DNA of 44,421 nucleotides from Patescibacteria group bacterium (GTDB lineage Archaea; Nanobdellota; Nanobdellia; Pacearchaeales; GW2011-AR1). Each line of letters starts with the position of its first letter. The first letter of the stretch is position 1. The stretch covers positions 1 to 44,421 of the forward strand of contig JAHYJW010000007.1 in assembly GCA_019428815.1 (NCBI GenBank), read 5' to 3'. A program made the position numbers and the translations under genes. A model generated the notes under the pieces. That model ran no database searches. It was not told where the DNA came from and saw only the letters and a list, made by a program, of their open reading frames with translations. Positions 1 through 8,547 of the stretch are shown here, piece by piece.

Positions 1-238
1 CAATCGAAGAGCCTTTCTTTTTTTCTTCCATAATCAATTTAGAATACTTTTCAATAAGCCTATTTTCTGCATGAGAATACCAATCTCCATTTATATGAAG
101 TTGATTTCTTCCAACATCAATAAGTTCTCCATTAATTGCCAAAGCACCACCTATTGGAAAATTTCCTTGTTTTCCAGCTTCTTCTGCTTCCTTCAAGGCA
201 AGAGACATGATTTCTTTGTCTTTCTCTGAGAATAGCAT
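1..238 (-). CDS. Cytidine/deoxycytidylate deaminase-like protein, C-terminus outside window
   Basis: Reading leftwards from the ATG at 238, about 79 codons are open to the window edge. A helical N-terminus is followed by a PIGGALAING strand and then SHAEN, with H56-A57-E58. HAE is the first zinc-ligand/catalytic motif of the cytidine, dCMP and guanine deaminase superfamily. The second motif, PCxxC, would lie beyond base 1. Family members hydrolytically deaminate nucleobases or nucleotides; the substrate cannot be told from this half. A TATA-like CTTTAAATAT at about 258-267 (minus strand) suits a leaderless start at 238. The ATG is the first in the open frame. It is the leftmost gene of the accessory island. 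Confidence 0.7.
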   Translation of the reverse strand, partial: MLFSEKDKEIMSLALKEAEEAGKQGNFPIGGALAINGELIDVGRNQLHINGDWYSHAENRLIEKYSKLIMEEKKKGSSI

Positions 239-623
239 ATAAATTAGAATAGTTTTGAATATTTAAAGTTACCTTTTTTGAGTGACTAAAGAATAAAACA
301 AGGATATTTAATCCCTGAGGAGGAAGCAAACCATCCTTTTCATATTAATAATATTGAGAATTTAACATAATTTCATGAAAGATTGTATCTTGTGGACTAA
401 ATATATCTTTAATCCATGACTCAATTTGATTCTGCATTCTGTATCAAACCTGCCACATCCATCCAATTAAAAATATTAAAGTGAACAAACAAATACTACT
501 ACAAACACATTGAAAGCACATAATAATGTATTGCATATGAGAGGTTTTTATTTGAAATTATACTTGAGTACACTTTAATTTTTATTAGAAAATAGAAAGA
601 ATTTTAAGGATTAAAACCTAATA
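239..623. other. Intergenic region, no gene seen
   Basis: The region contains the leftward promoter of the deaminase and presumably the rightward promoter of the nuclease-like gene at 624. A 9-bp inverted repeat, ATTAAAGTG at 475-483 and CACTTTAAT at 571-579, flanks an AT-rich stretch. I see no convincing coding frame, tRNA or terminator here; the 65-codon minus-strand frame at 132-329 only overlaps the deaminase in another frame. Confidence 0.5.
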
Positions 624-1610
624 ATGAGAATGGGAAACCTAATCATCGGTAATAAAAAATATGATGAGTATGCCTTTGAAAGTGAACATGATTTTGAAAA
701 GGCTGTAGTTGAAAATTCAGACCTTCTTTTTGGAAAAGAAACAATATACATAGATGTAAAGAGAAGAATTGGAGAAAAAGATTCTTATCATAAGACTATA
801 CCAGATGGATTTCTAATTGATTTCTCAAATATTAACGAACCTCAATTATATTTCGTAGAAAATGAACTTTCTACTCACGAGTTGTATAAACATATTACTG
901 AACAAATAGGGAGGTTTGCTAGTTCTATAATAAGTTCCGAGCAACAAATCAGAGAGAAATTATTAAAAGAAATTAAAATTAATAAAAAACTCTTACAAAA
1001 AATAGAACAAATAATAAAAAAAAGTAGATTTGATAATATAGATCAATTAATGATTGAGTTAACAGAAAAGAATAATACAAAAATTGTTTTAGTTATCGAC
1101 GAAAGTACCCCGGACTTAGAACTATCATTAAAAATATTTAAAGATGCACCAGACATTGTCTTATTACAAAGATATCTGAATGGTGAACAAATATCCTATT
1201 ATTATGACACCCCCTTTGAAAATATTAAAGAAGCTACAAAGATTGGTTCTTCTACAATAAAAACAAAAGAATTTGATACTGTTGTTTGTTCAGCTTTTGA
1301 GGAGGGATTTAATCATGCATATGTAAAAAATAATGCTTGGTGGGCAGTAAGATTATCTCAAAAAGCTAAAGAACAATTAAAATACTTAGCAATCTACGAG
1401 AAATTTCCCGTTGGCGTCATAAGAAACATAGCAGAAATTGATAGAATTGCGCCTTATAAAGATTCTAATAAGTATATAATCTATCTTAAAAATAAACAAA
1501 AAATAAGCCCTATCAAGTATGATAAAAAAGGATCTGCTCCTCAAAGTCCGAGATTTACAAATTATGATAAAATCACTTCTTCAAAAAAATTAAGTGAATT
1601 GTGGCAATAA
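624..1610 (+). CDS. Putative PD-(D/E)XK nuclease with C-terminal PUA/EVE-like domain
   Basis: 328 aa, no membrane segment. Residues 40-100 read like a PD-(D/E)XK core: a strand, then IPDGFLIDF (D61), a strand with VENEL (E79, E81), then a helix. The usual lysine after the glutamate is not obvious, so the fold call is tentative. Residues 217-328 (AFEEGF, NAWWAVRL, LKYLAIYEKFPVGVI, IAEIDRIAPY, then a GSAPQSPRFT turn) resemble the PUA-like/EVE/ASCH folds used to read modified bases. EVE-nuclease fusions are known in modification-dependent restriction. Sitting beside a type I restriction-modification locus, it may be a type IV-like restriction enzyme, which is inference. An alternative start lies at 630 (M3). 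Confidence 0.5.
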   Translation: MRMGNLIIGNKKYDEYAFESEHDFEKAVVENSDLLFGKETIYIDVKRRIGEKDSYHKTIPDGFLIDFSNINEPQLYFVENELSTHELYKHITEQIGRFASSIISSEQQIREKLLKEIKINKKLLQKIEQIIKKSRFDNIDQLMIELTEKNNTKIVLVIDESTPDLELSLKIFKDAPDIVLLQRYLNGEQISYYYDTPFENIKEATKIGSSTIKTKEFDTVVCSAFEEGFNHAYVKNNAWWAVRLSQKAKEQLKYLAIYEKFPVGVIRNIAEIDRIAPYKDSNKYIIYLKNKQKISPIKYDKKGSAPQSPRFTNYDKITSSKKLSELWQ

Positions 1611-1694
1611 CCCCTAAAACTCATAAAAACCATTAGTATCTTATTTACGATATCAAATTTTTACCTTCAAAAATAAATGAAAGTGGATATAAAA

Positions 1695-1781
1695 ATGGCA
1701 GAAAAAGCTTGGAAAGATGCTCTAAAATTATTAAAAGGAGATTGTCCAACTAAATGTTGTGAGTGGTGTGAGGGAAGATGA
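1695..1781 (+). CDS. 28-aa cysteine-rich microprotein ahead of hsdR
   Basis: A short frame starts at ATG 1695 and ends in a TGA that shares four bases (ATGA) with the hsdR start at 1778, the usual arrangement of translationally coupled genes. The peptide is amphipathic (KAWKDALKLLKGD) and ends CPTKCCEWCEGR, with four cysteines in nine residues, enough to bind one zinc. It matches no family I know. It could be a coupled leader peptide, a small zinc protein of the restriction locus, or chance; the overlap and cysteine clustering favour a real gene. Confidence 0.4.
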   Translation: MAEKAWKDALKLLKGDCPTKCCEWCEGR

Positions 1782-4138
1782 ATAAAAAAGAAATGTCTGA
1801 AACAGATATAAGAACAAAATATATTACTCCTGCAATTTTAAATGCAGGATGGGATCTTCATAAACAAATAAGGGAAGAAAAACCAATCACTGATGGAAGG
1901 ATAACAATTGCTGGAAAAACAATTAAAAGAGGTAAACGAAAAATACCAGATTATATTTTATATTATAAGCCCCATATTCCTTTAGCAATAGTAGAGGCAA
2001 AAGATAACAAGCATAATTTAGGAAACGGAATCCAGCAAGCAGAAGAATATGCGGGATTATTGAAGATTCCTTTTGTATTTAGTTCTAATGGGGACGCTTT
2101 TATTTTTTTAGATACAGAAACTGGAAAAGAAAGAGAAATTACTTTAGATCAATTTCCTTCTCCAAAAGAACTTTGGGAAAAATATAAGGAGTATAATAAA
2201 ATAACTGAAGATATAGAAGAAATTGTAGAATCGGAATATCATATTGAACCTGAAGGAAAAAAACCAAGATATTATCAAGAAATTGCAACAAATAAGGTTG
2301 TTGAAGCAGTTGCAAAAGGTAAAGACAGAGTTCTTTTAGTAATGGCAACAGGAACAGGTAAAACCTACACAGCATTTCAGATACTTTGGAGATTAAGAGA
2401 AGGTTGGAAGAAAAAAGGAAAGAAAAACCCAAGAATTCTTTATTTAGCAGATAGGAATGTTTTGGTTGATGATCCAAAAAGAAAAGATTTTAAGCCACTT
2501 TCAAAAGTTGCAGTTAAAGTTAGCAAGAGAAAAATTGATCCTTCTTACGAATTATATTTTGCATTGTATCAAGGGGTTTCTGGGAATGAAGAACAAATGA
2601 AAATTTATAAAAATTTATCAAAAGACTTTTTTGACATTGTAGTAGTAGATGAATGTCATAGGGGAAGTGCAAGAGAAGATTCTGCTTGGAAAGAAATTTT
2701 GGAATATTTTAGTTCCTCAATTCAAATAGGACTAACAGCAACTCCAAAGGAAACGAAAAATATTTCTAATATTGAGTATTTTGGAGATCCAGTTTACACA
2801 TATTCCTTAAAACAAGGTATTGAAGATGGATTTTTAGCTCCTTATAGGGTTATCAAAGTAGCATTGGATAAAGATGTTCATGGTTATAGGCCAAAAAAAG
2901 GAGAGAAAGATAAATATGGAAATGAAATACCTGATGGAGTTTACACCAATAGAGAATATGATCGAACATTGGTTTTAGAAAAAAGATCTGAAATTGTTGC
3001 AAAGAAAATAACGGAATTTCTAAAGAATACTAACCGAATGGATAAAACTATTGTTTTTTGTGTAGATATAGAACATGCAGATAGAATGAGAAGAGCTTTA
3101 AAAAATGAAAATTCAGACATGTATAAAAAGAACAACAAATATATCAGAAAGATAACGGGGGATGAAAAAAGTGCTCAATCAGATTTATACTCTTTTATGG
3201 ATCCTTCCTCAAATTATCCAGTAATTGTAACAACCTCTAAACTTTTAACAACAGGAGTAGACGTTCAAACTTGTAAATTAATAGTTCTAGATTCCCAAAT
3301 AAATTCTATGACGGAGTTTAAACAAATAATTGGTAGAGGAACAAGAATTGAAGAGTCCTATGAAAAACATTTTTTCACAATAATGGACTTTAGAAATGTT
3401 TCAAATAAGTTTGCAGATCCAGATTTTGATGGAGATCCAGTTCAAGTTAAAACATTTAGTGTTGACGAAGAAATAAAACCAGAAGAAATAGTGGAAGGAA
3501 GTGAAACTTTAGAAGAAGGGGAAAGAATAATTTACCATCAACCTGATGCAACAATTAAAAATGAAGAAAATAAAATAAAGAAATTTTATGTAAAAGAAAC
3601 TGAAGTAAACGTTATAAATGACTCTTATCAATATCTAGACCCGTCTGGAAGACTAATAACTGAATCAATTATTGATTATACTAAAAAAGGAATAAATAAG
3701 AAATTCCGAACAATGGACGAATTTTTACAAAAATGGAATATTCTTGACCAAAAAAGAGCACTCTTTGACGAATTAGAAAAAGAAGGACTTTATTTAGATA
3801 ATTTAAGGGAAGAAATTCCAAATGGAAAAGATTATGATCCTTTTGATTTAATTTTGCATATTGCTTATGGAAAAAAACCTCTTACAAGAAGTGAGAGAGC
3901 AAAAAAAGTAAAGAAAGATTCTTACTTTGATAAATATGGAAAAGAAGCAAGAGAAGTTATTGAATCATTATTGCAAAAATATGAAGATGAAGATTTAGAT
4001 AACTTAGAAGATCCAGAAGTATTAAGGGTTGATCCTTTGAGAAATTTTGGAAGACCTTTGGAGATTATGAAACTCTTCGGAGGAAAATCTGGATACCAAA
4101 CAATGGTTAAAGAAATTGAGGAGAGGTTGTATAAATAA
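1778..4138 (+). CDS. hsdR: Type I restriction enzyme R subunit (HsdR)
   Basis: 786 aa motor and nuclease subunit of a type I restriction-modification complex. With HsdM and HsdS it translocates unmethylated DNA using ATP and cleaves it. The N-terminal PD-(D/E)XK nuclease is visible: KIPDYI (D58), IVEAKD (E73, K75) and QQAEEY. The SF2 helicase follows: Walker A ATGTGKT (190-196), DECH (291-294), GLTATP (about 318-322) and the QIIGRGTR arginine-finger motif (516-523). The last ~200 residues fit the C-terminal domain of EcoEI-like HsdR. Length is typical of short R subunits. The ATG overlaps the upstream microprotein stop. hsdM and hsdS are on the opposite strand downstream, so R and MS are transcribed convergently. 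Confidence 0.93.
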   Translation: MNKKEMSETDIRTKYITPAILNAGWDLHKQIREEKPITDGRITIAGKTIKRGKRKIPDYILYYKPHIPLAIVEAKDNKHNLGNGIQQAEEYAGLLKIPFVFSSNGDAFIFLDTETGKEREITLDQFPSPKELWEKYKEYNKITEDIEEIVESEYHIEPEGKKPRYYQEIATNKVVEAVAKGKDRVLLVMATGTGKTYTAFQILWRLREGWKKKGKKNPRILYLADRNVLVDDPKRKDFKPLSKVAVKVSKRKIDPSYELYFALYQGVSGNEEQMKIYKNLSKDFFDIVVVDECHRGSAREDSAWKEILEYFSSSIQIGLTATPKETKNISNIEYFGDPVYTYSLKQGIEDGFLAPYRVIKVALDKDVHGYRPKKGEKDKYGNEIPDGVYTNREYDRTLVLEKRSEIVAKKITEFLKNTNRMDKTIVFCVDIEHADRMRRALKNENSDMYKKNNKYIRKITGDEKSAQSDLYSFMDPSSNYPVIVTTSKLLTTGVDVQTCKLIVLDSQINSMTEFKQIIGRGTRIEESYEKHFFTIMDFRNVSNKFADPDFDGDPVQVKTFSVDEEIKPEEIVEGSETLEEGERIIYHQPDATIKNEENKIKKFYVKETEVNVINDSYQYLDPSGRLITESIIDYTKKGINKKFRTMDEFLQKWNILDQKRALFDELEKEGLYLDNLREEIPNGKDYDPFDLILHIAYGKKPLTRSERAKKVKKDSYFDKYGKEAREVIESLLQKYEDEDLDNLEDPEVLRVDPLRNFGRPLEIMKLFGGKSGYQTMVKEIEERLYK

Positions 4139-4280
4139 TTACTTGCTAAATTATTTATTATTCTCCAGTGTCAGGAAAATTAGTTAAATTTCAAAAAGTA
4201 TATAGGCGAATGATGAAAAAAAGAGGTTGAAGGCCTCAATAATTCTAGCCTTCTAAAAACTGAGAATTTAGAAAGGCAAA

Positions 4281-5102
4281 ATGAAAAATAGAAAGGCACA
4301 AGCAAAAGTTTTATTATTAATAATTGGAGTAGTAGCTCTAGTGGTAGTTCTTTTTGGAACAATAACTGGCTCAATAATCTCAGGAGGAGAAAATTCTCTT
4401 AATAAAAAACTTCCAATAGAAATTTCCAACTTAAAAGAATTCAGCGAAGAAAACCTTAATTCATATGAATCTTATGAAAAATTTGCAAATTCTTTTAATA
4501 ATATGATAACAATATTAGATAATCAAAAAATGTTTGATATTCCAAAAATGAATATTAATCAAGAAAGCTATGATAAAACTTTGAAATTTTTAACTGAATA
4601 TGGCCCACTAGTAAATAATTATAATGAAGTAATTGAATCTGCAAAAAAATACAATTTAACTCGCTTAGATGAAGATTTAAAATATTTTTATGGTAAGGCG
4701 AGCAATTTTGCTTTAGAACTTATATTAATTGAAGGTGCTGTATTTTATGGTCCTTCTTATAATACAGTCGGGAAAGTTTACAGGGCATCAGGATTACAAA
4801 CTCTCGCATTTAAATGCGGGGGTTGTGTTAAAGTTGCTTTATCTACTGCACACTGGACAATGAGAAATGGTTTAGTAGAATTGTCCTCGCAATTTGCAAA
4901 AGCAATTGATGATGAACCAAAAGGAAAATGGGATTCAATTACTCTTGATTCCTTAATGAAAAAAGGAAATACTTTTTTAGATAAAACCCAAGAAGTTGCA
5001 AATAAAACTCTTGCAGAAGTAAAGAACTATAACTACACCGAAGCTGGAAAAAATCTTGCAAACAAAACTGAAACATTTTTAGGAGGAATTTTTAATAAAT
5101 GA
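4281..5102 (+). CDS. Membrane-anchored protein of unknown function in restriction locus
   Basis: 273 aa. A basic N-terminus (MKNRKAQAK) is followed by one strong transmembrane helix (about 9-31), then a mainly helical, Asn/Lys/Glu-rich domain, with CGGC at about 178-181 inside a hydrophobic stretch (about 150-200) that may be a second membrane-associated segment. The tail is rich in NKT sites (possible N-glycosylation), suggesting an exported C-terminal part. No family recognised. It lies 142 bp after hsdR on the same strand and is followed 22 bp later by another small membrane protein, so the two probably form a unit. A 6-bp stem (GAAGGC at 4229, GCCTTC at 4248) lies in the leader. Confidence 0.7.
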   Translation: MKNRKAQAKVLLLIIGVVALVVVLFGTITGSIISGGENSLNKKLPIEISNLKEFSEENLNSYESYEKFANSFNNMITILDNQKMFDIPKMNINQESYDKTLKFLTEYGPLVNNYNEVIESAKKYNLTRLDEDLKYFYGKASNFALELILIEGAVFYGPSYNTVGKVYRASGLQTLAFKCGGCVKVALSTAHWTMRNGLVELSSQFAKAIDDEPKGKWDSITLDSLMKKGNTFLDKTQEVANKTLAEVKNYNYTEAGKNLANKTETFLGGIFNK

Positions 5103-5124
5103 TAAAAGGAGATAAAAAAAGAAA

Positions 5125-5376
5125 ATGAAGGGAAAACAGGTTGGAGCAGTAATTGCATTAATTGTGATGATTCCTGCTTTATTATGGATAATTAGAATAA
5201 GTTTCAATCCAAATAATCCAGAAGTTTTAGAACAAGGGGTTGAAGTGATTGCAAATTCTGCAGTTCCATGGTGGACAAATTTGCTTACTTGGTTTGCAGG
5301 ATTACCTGGAATTATTGGAGCAGGATTAATAATTGGTTTAATATTTTTTCTTAAGTGGATTGGAGAGATAAATTAG
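5125..5376 (+). CDS. Small two-helix membrane protein
   Basis: 83 aa with transmembrane helices at about 7-27 and 57-77, joined by a loop with FNPNNPEV and PWWTN. No family recognised. It starts 22 bp after the 273-aa membrane protein, with GGAGAT upstream as a possible ribosome-binding site. It ends 1 bp before the stop of convergent hsdS, leaving no room for a separate terminator. Position suggests co-transcription with the preceding gene and an accessory role at the membrane; nothing in the sequence shows what that role is. Confidence 0.65.
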   Translation: MKGKQVGAVIALIVMIPALLWIIRISFNPNNPEVLEQGVEVIANSAVPWWTNLLTWFAGLPGIIGAGLIIGLIFFLKWIGEIN

Positions 5377-5377
5377 T

Positions 5378-6679
5378 TTAATTCTCAAAAACCTCTTTCA
5401 AAACAGCTCCCATCAACCTCTCAGAATTTTCATTATTTTCTTTAATCCTCAACTCCAATTCATCACACATTTTTATAAGAGCATTAACTTTTTCAACAAT
5501 TTTTTTTTGTTCGGGAAGAGGAGGGAGAGGAAACTTCAATTTACTTAATGTAACTCCATTAACATTTGGTTGTCCAGTCCCCATGGAACCTTCAAATAAT
5601 TGATCCCAATACAATCTAGAACCCAAAAATAATTTTATATAATCTTGATTAATCTCTTTGAATGGAACAGCTCTAATTAAATAAGATGCAAAAACAGATT
5701 TAAATTTAACATCTTTAACAAGATAAGATTTACCAATTGTCCCACCAGTTCTTGCTATTAATATATCGTTTTCGTTTAATAAATATTTATCAATTTCAGA
5801 TTCTTTAATCTGACAACTTGGAACTTGTTCCCAATTTACTTTATTATTTTGAATATCAGTTATTCTCAATAATTTTATTCCATTACTATTTTTTATTGCA
5901 GAGGCAGTATAACCATAATGTATCTTTTCACAAACTTCCCCTAACCGACACCACCCCCAACCCTTCGGCAATTCATAAGGCACTTCATCCTCTTCAATCG
6001 GGGGAAGTTCTTTTCCCTTCTTTATTTTCCCTTCTTTAATCAGCTTTTCTTTTTCTGCTTTAATCTTTTTTAATAATTCTTTTGCAAGTTCGTCTTTTGG
6101 ATCTTGAAGAACAAGTTTTCCTTGAACTGCTTCTTGGAGGATTGATTGACGAAGAGAGGTTAGGAGGGATTTGTCTTGAGAGCTTTTATTTTCGAGTTGT
6201 TTAATTTCTTTTTCTATTGATTGGATTTTTTGAACTATTTCTTTTTGTTTTTCAATTGAAGGGAGTTCTAATTCTATATGTAAAAAATGCTTGGGTTTTA
6301 TTTCTGCTTTTATCCCATTTGGAGAATTTTCTTTTAAAAGTTTTCTGAAATAAGGGCTAATTAAAAATATTTTTAAGAACGCTTCACTAATTTTGGAACG
6401 ATCAAGTTCATAAGAAGAATAATGGATTGTTGTTAAGACATTTTCATCCCCTTCATAAATATTTAATGAATTTCCTCCACCTTTCGCAATTCCTATTCCA
6501 GAAAGCACTAAATCTCCGGGTTTAACTAAAATCATATTTGTATTTGACGGCTTATCTGAAATGAAGATTTCACCATTTTGGGTTATTTTCTCAATTCTTT
6601 TAAGATTAAGTTTTTTTGCTTCTTCTGGTTTAAATCTATCTTGTCTTTCTTTTAAGAAATTACTTATTTTAGTTTTCAT
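5378..6679 (-). CDS. hsdS: Type I restriction-modification specificity subunit (HsdS)
   Basis: 433 aa DNA-recognition subunit. Two target-recognition domains (about 1-145 and 235-385) each lead into a conserved helical spacer. The two spacers resemble each other: LPSIEKQKEIVQKI near 150 and LPPLPEQKKIVEKV near 390, both followed by heptad-like helices. This repeat sets the spacing between the two halves of a bipartite DNA target. The ATG at 6679 overlaps the stop of the 84-aa membrane gene by four bases (ATGA), so translation is probably coupled. It is the last gene of the hsdM-50aa-84aa-hsdS minus-strand operon. No second hsdS copy or inverted repeat for phase switching is seen here. Confidence 0.92.
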   Translation of the reverse strand: MKTKISNFLKERQDRFKPEEAKKLNLKRIEKITQNGEIFISDKPSNTNMILVKPGDLVLSGIGIAKGGGNSLNIYEGDENVLTTIHYSSYELDRSKISEAFLKIFLISPYFRKLLKENSPNGIKAEIKPKHFLHIELELPSIEKQKEIVQKIQSIEKEIKQLENKSSQDKSLLTSLRQSILQEAVQGKLVLQDPKDELAKELLKKIKAEKEKLIKEGKIKKGKELPPIEEDEVPYELPKGWGWCRLGEVCEKIHYGYTASAIKNSNGIKLLRITDIQNNKVNWEQVPSCQIKESEIDKYLLNENDILIARTGGTIGKSYLVKDVKFKSVFASYLIRAVPFKEINQDYIKLFLGSRLYWDQLFEGSMGTGQPNVNGVTLSKLKFPLPPLPEQKKIVEKVNALIKMCDELELRIKENNENSERLMGAVLKEVFEN

Positions 6680-6930
6680 TTCTTCTTATGCCTCTTTTTA
6701 CATTTTGGACACTCAAAAATATTATTTCTTAATAACCTATAAAGTGAAATCGAATTTCCAAGAAAATAAATCCAAAGAACAAAAATTATCTGAGTTGGAA
6801 TTGTAAAATTAAAATAATCATTAAAATTATAATAAAAAAAAACTAAAATTAAAGAACAGATCATTAAACCTAATGAACTTCCTTTAACAAAAGGTTTTAT
6901 TGTTTTTTCTATATCGAAATCCAAAGTCAT
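6676..6930 (-). CDS. Membrane protein with C-terminal CxxC, embedded in hsdMS operon
   Basis: 84 aa. Two hydrophobic helices (about 19-36 and 42-62) follow a soluble N-terminus (MTLDFDIEK). The C-terminus ends FECPKCKKRHKKK: one CxxC pair and a run of lysines, which would complete a zinc site only with another cysteine pair. It overlaps the upstream 50-aa zinc-ribbon gene and the downstream hsdS by ATGA, so it is an integral part of the operon. No family recognised. The partner 50-aa protein has two CxxC pairs and one helix, so the two may act together at the membrane; that is inference. Confidence 0.7.
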   Translation of the reverse strand: MTLDFDIEKTIKPFVKGSSLGLMICSLILVFFYYNFNDYFNFTIPTQIIFVLWIYFLGNSISLYRLLRNNIFECPKCKKRHKKK

Positions 6931-7079
6931 TTTTCAACCCCACAATGGGGACATCTTTTTTCAAAAGGAGGAATTATATTTCCACAATTCTTGCATTTAT
7001 TTGATAAGATATCCAAGAGGATAAAACCTCCAACTAATCCCAAGATTATTGTTCCAATTTCTTTTAAATCATCGCCCAT
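6927..7079 (-). CDS. 50-aa membrane-anchored zinc-ribbon microprotein
   Basis: ATG at 7079, TGA at 6927-6929. A hydrophobic glycine-rich helix (about 8-24) is followed by a compact double-knuckle zinc ribbon, CKNC (29-32) and CPHC (43-46). It begins 1 bp after the hsdM stop (7081) and ends with an ATGA overlap on the 84-aa membrane gene. Overlap on one side and abutment on the other strongly support a real gene. Single-helix zinc-ribbon proteins are common in archaea, but I know of none as a standard part of type I restriction operons. Confidence 0.72.
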   Translation of the reverse strand: MGDDLKEIGTIILGLVGGFILLDILSNKCKNCGNIIPPFEKRCPHCGVEK

Positions 7080-7080
7080 C

Positions 7081-8502
7081 CTAAATCTCCCCTTTAATCT
7101 TCTCAATTAACTTTTTACTATCCTCAAAACTCTTTTCTAACTTCTCCAGAATCTCCTTACTACTCAACGACTCTTCCTCTGCTTTTCCATTTGGATTATT
7201 TATATCTAAATTATAATTTCTTTTTTGAATTTCTTCAATTGAAACTTTCCAACAATTATTTTTGAATTTTTCATTTTCTCTATCATTCCACCATTCTTTC
7301 TCAAAATCAAATTCTTTAATCTGGATTGGTTTTCCTTTATTATAAGTTTTATATCCTTCTGGAAGAGGATGTTCAAAATACCAAATCTCTTTTGTAGGTT
7401 TTCCTTTTTCAAAAAATAATAAATTTGTTCTAATTCCTGTATAAGGATTAAAAACTCCATTTGGAAGTCTAACAATTGTATGAAGATTAAACTTTGAAAG
7501 AAGTTCTTCTTTAATTCTAGTCTTTACACCTTCTCCAAATAAAAATCCATCAGGTAAAACTAAACCACATCTACCTTCATCTCTTAATAATTTCATAATC
7601 AAAACTAAAAATAAATCAGCTGTTTCTCTTGTTTGAAATCCTGAAGGAAAATTTTGTTCAATTCCATCTTCCTCTGCTCCACCAAAAGGAGGATTTGTAA
7701 CAACACAATCAATCATGTCTTTTGAAGAGTAATCTCTTAAAGGCCTTGCTAAAGAATTATCGTGTCTAATATTTGGTTCTTCAATATCATGTAAAATTAA
7801 ATTAGTCATACACAATAAATGAGGTAATGGTTTTTTCTCAATTCCTCTCAGATTATTTCCTAATTTCTGCAGATCATCAATACTATCAACTTCTTTTTTC
7901 ATATTTTCTAAAGAAGAAATCAAAAATCCTCCTGTCCCGCAAGCAGGATCTAAAACAATCTCTCCTAGTTTAGGATTAACCATATCAACAATAAACTGAG
8001 TAACTGCCCTAGGAGTATAAAATTCACCTGCACTTCCTGCATTTTGAAGTTCTTTCAAAATTGTTTCATAAATATCATTAAATAAATGCCTATCTTGCTT
8101 TTTTGTAAAATCTATTTTATTTATTTCATTAATGACCTGCCTCATCAAAACCCCATTTTTCATATAGTTGTAAGTATCTTCAAAGACTTGTTTCACAATT
8201 TGGGCTTTACGATTATCTTCAGTTTCAAGATTTTTTATTTTTCCAAATACTTTTTCATTAACAAAATCTAATAATTCATCTCCAGTAATTCCCTCTTCAT
8301 CAGAAGCCCAATTTCTCCACCTAATTTCCTCTGGTAAAGGAGATTTATAGCCGTTTTCTGCTTCTTTTTCTTCTTCCATAGAATCAAATACTTTAAGAAA
8401 AATCATCCAAGTCATTTGAGATATTCTTTGGGCATCTCCATCTACTCCTGGATCTTTTCTCATAATATTCCTTACACTATGAACGATATTTCCTACACTC
8501 AT
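7081..8502 (-). CDS. hsdM: Type I restriction-modification DNA methyltransferase (HsdM)
   Basis: 473 aa N6-adenine methyltransferase subunit; with HsdS it methylates the target and protects host DNA. Residues 1-130 form the helical HsdM N-terminal domain (DPGVDGDAQRISQMTWMIFL). The Rossmann methyltransferase domain shows the SAM-binding motif DPACGTGGF at about 182-190 and the catalytic NPPFGG at about 268-273. The order motif I before IV marks the gamma class. The GEFYTPR segment just before motif I is typical. It leads the minus-strand operon. Just upstream are two tiny frames (8548-8643 and 8499-8546), the second overlapping this start by ATGA. Confidence 0.94.
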   Translation of the reverse strand: MSVGNIVHSVRNIMRKDPGVDGDAQRISQMTWMIFLKVFDSMEEEKEAENGYKSPLPEEIRWRNWASDEEGITGDELLDFVNEKVFGKIKNLETEDNRKAQIVKQVFEDTYNYMKNGVLMRQVINEINKIDFTKKQDRHLFNDIYETILKELQNAGSAGEFYTPRAVTQFIVDMVNPKLGEIVLDPACGTGGFLISSLENMKKEVDSIDDLQKLGNNLRGIEKKPLPHLLCMTNLILHDIEEPNIRHDNSLARPLRDYSSKDMIDCVVTNPPFGGAEEDGIEQNFPSGFQTRETADLFLVLIMKLLRDEGRCGLVLPDGFLFGEGVKTRIKEELLSKFNLHTIVRLPNGVFNPYTGIRTNLLFFEKGKPTKEIWYFEHPLPEGYKTYNKGKPIQIKEFDFEKEWWNDRENEKFKNNCWKVSIEEIQKRNYNLDINNPNGKAEEESLSSKEILEKLEKSFEDSKKLIEKIKGEI

Positions 8503-8547
8503 TCTATTCTAAAAAATCCATTACTTTTAATTATTTCTTTATTCATT

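Noticed and set aside
475-579. 9-bp inverted repeat ATTAAAGTG / CACTTTAAT
   Set aside because: AT-rich, widely separated and short; not convincing as terminal repeats of a mobile element.
4229-4253. GAAGGC/GCCTTC hairpin before the 273-aa gene
   Set aside because: Six-bp stem with a 13-nt loop is weak; no T-tract follows, so neither terminator nor riboswitch is supported.
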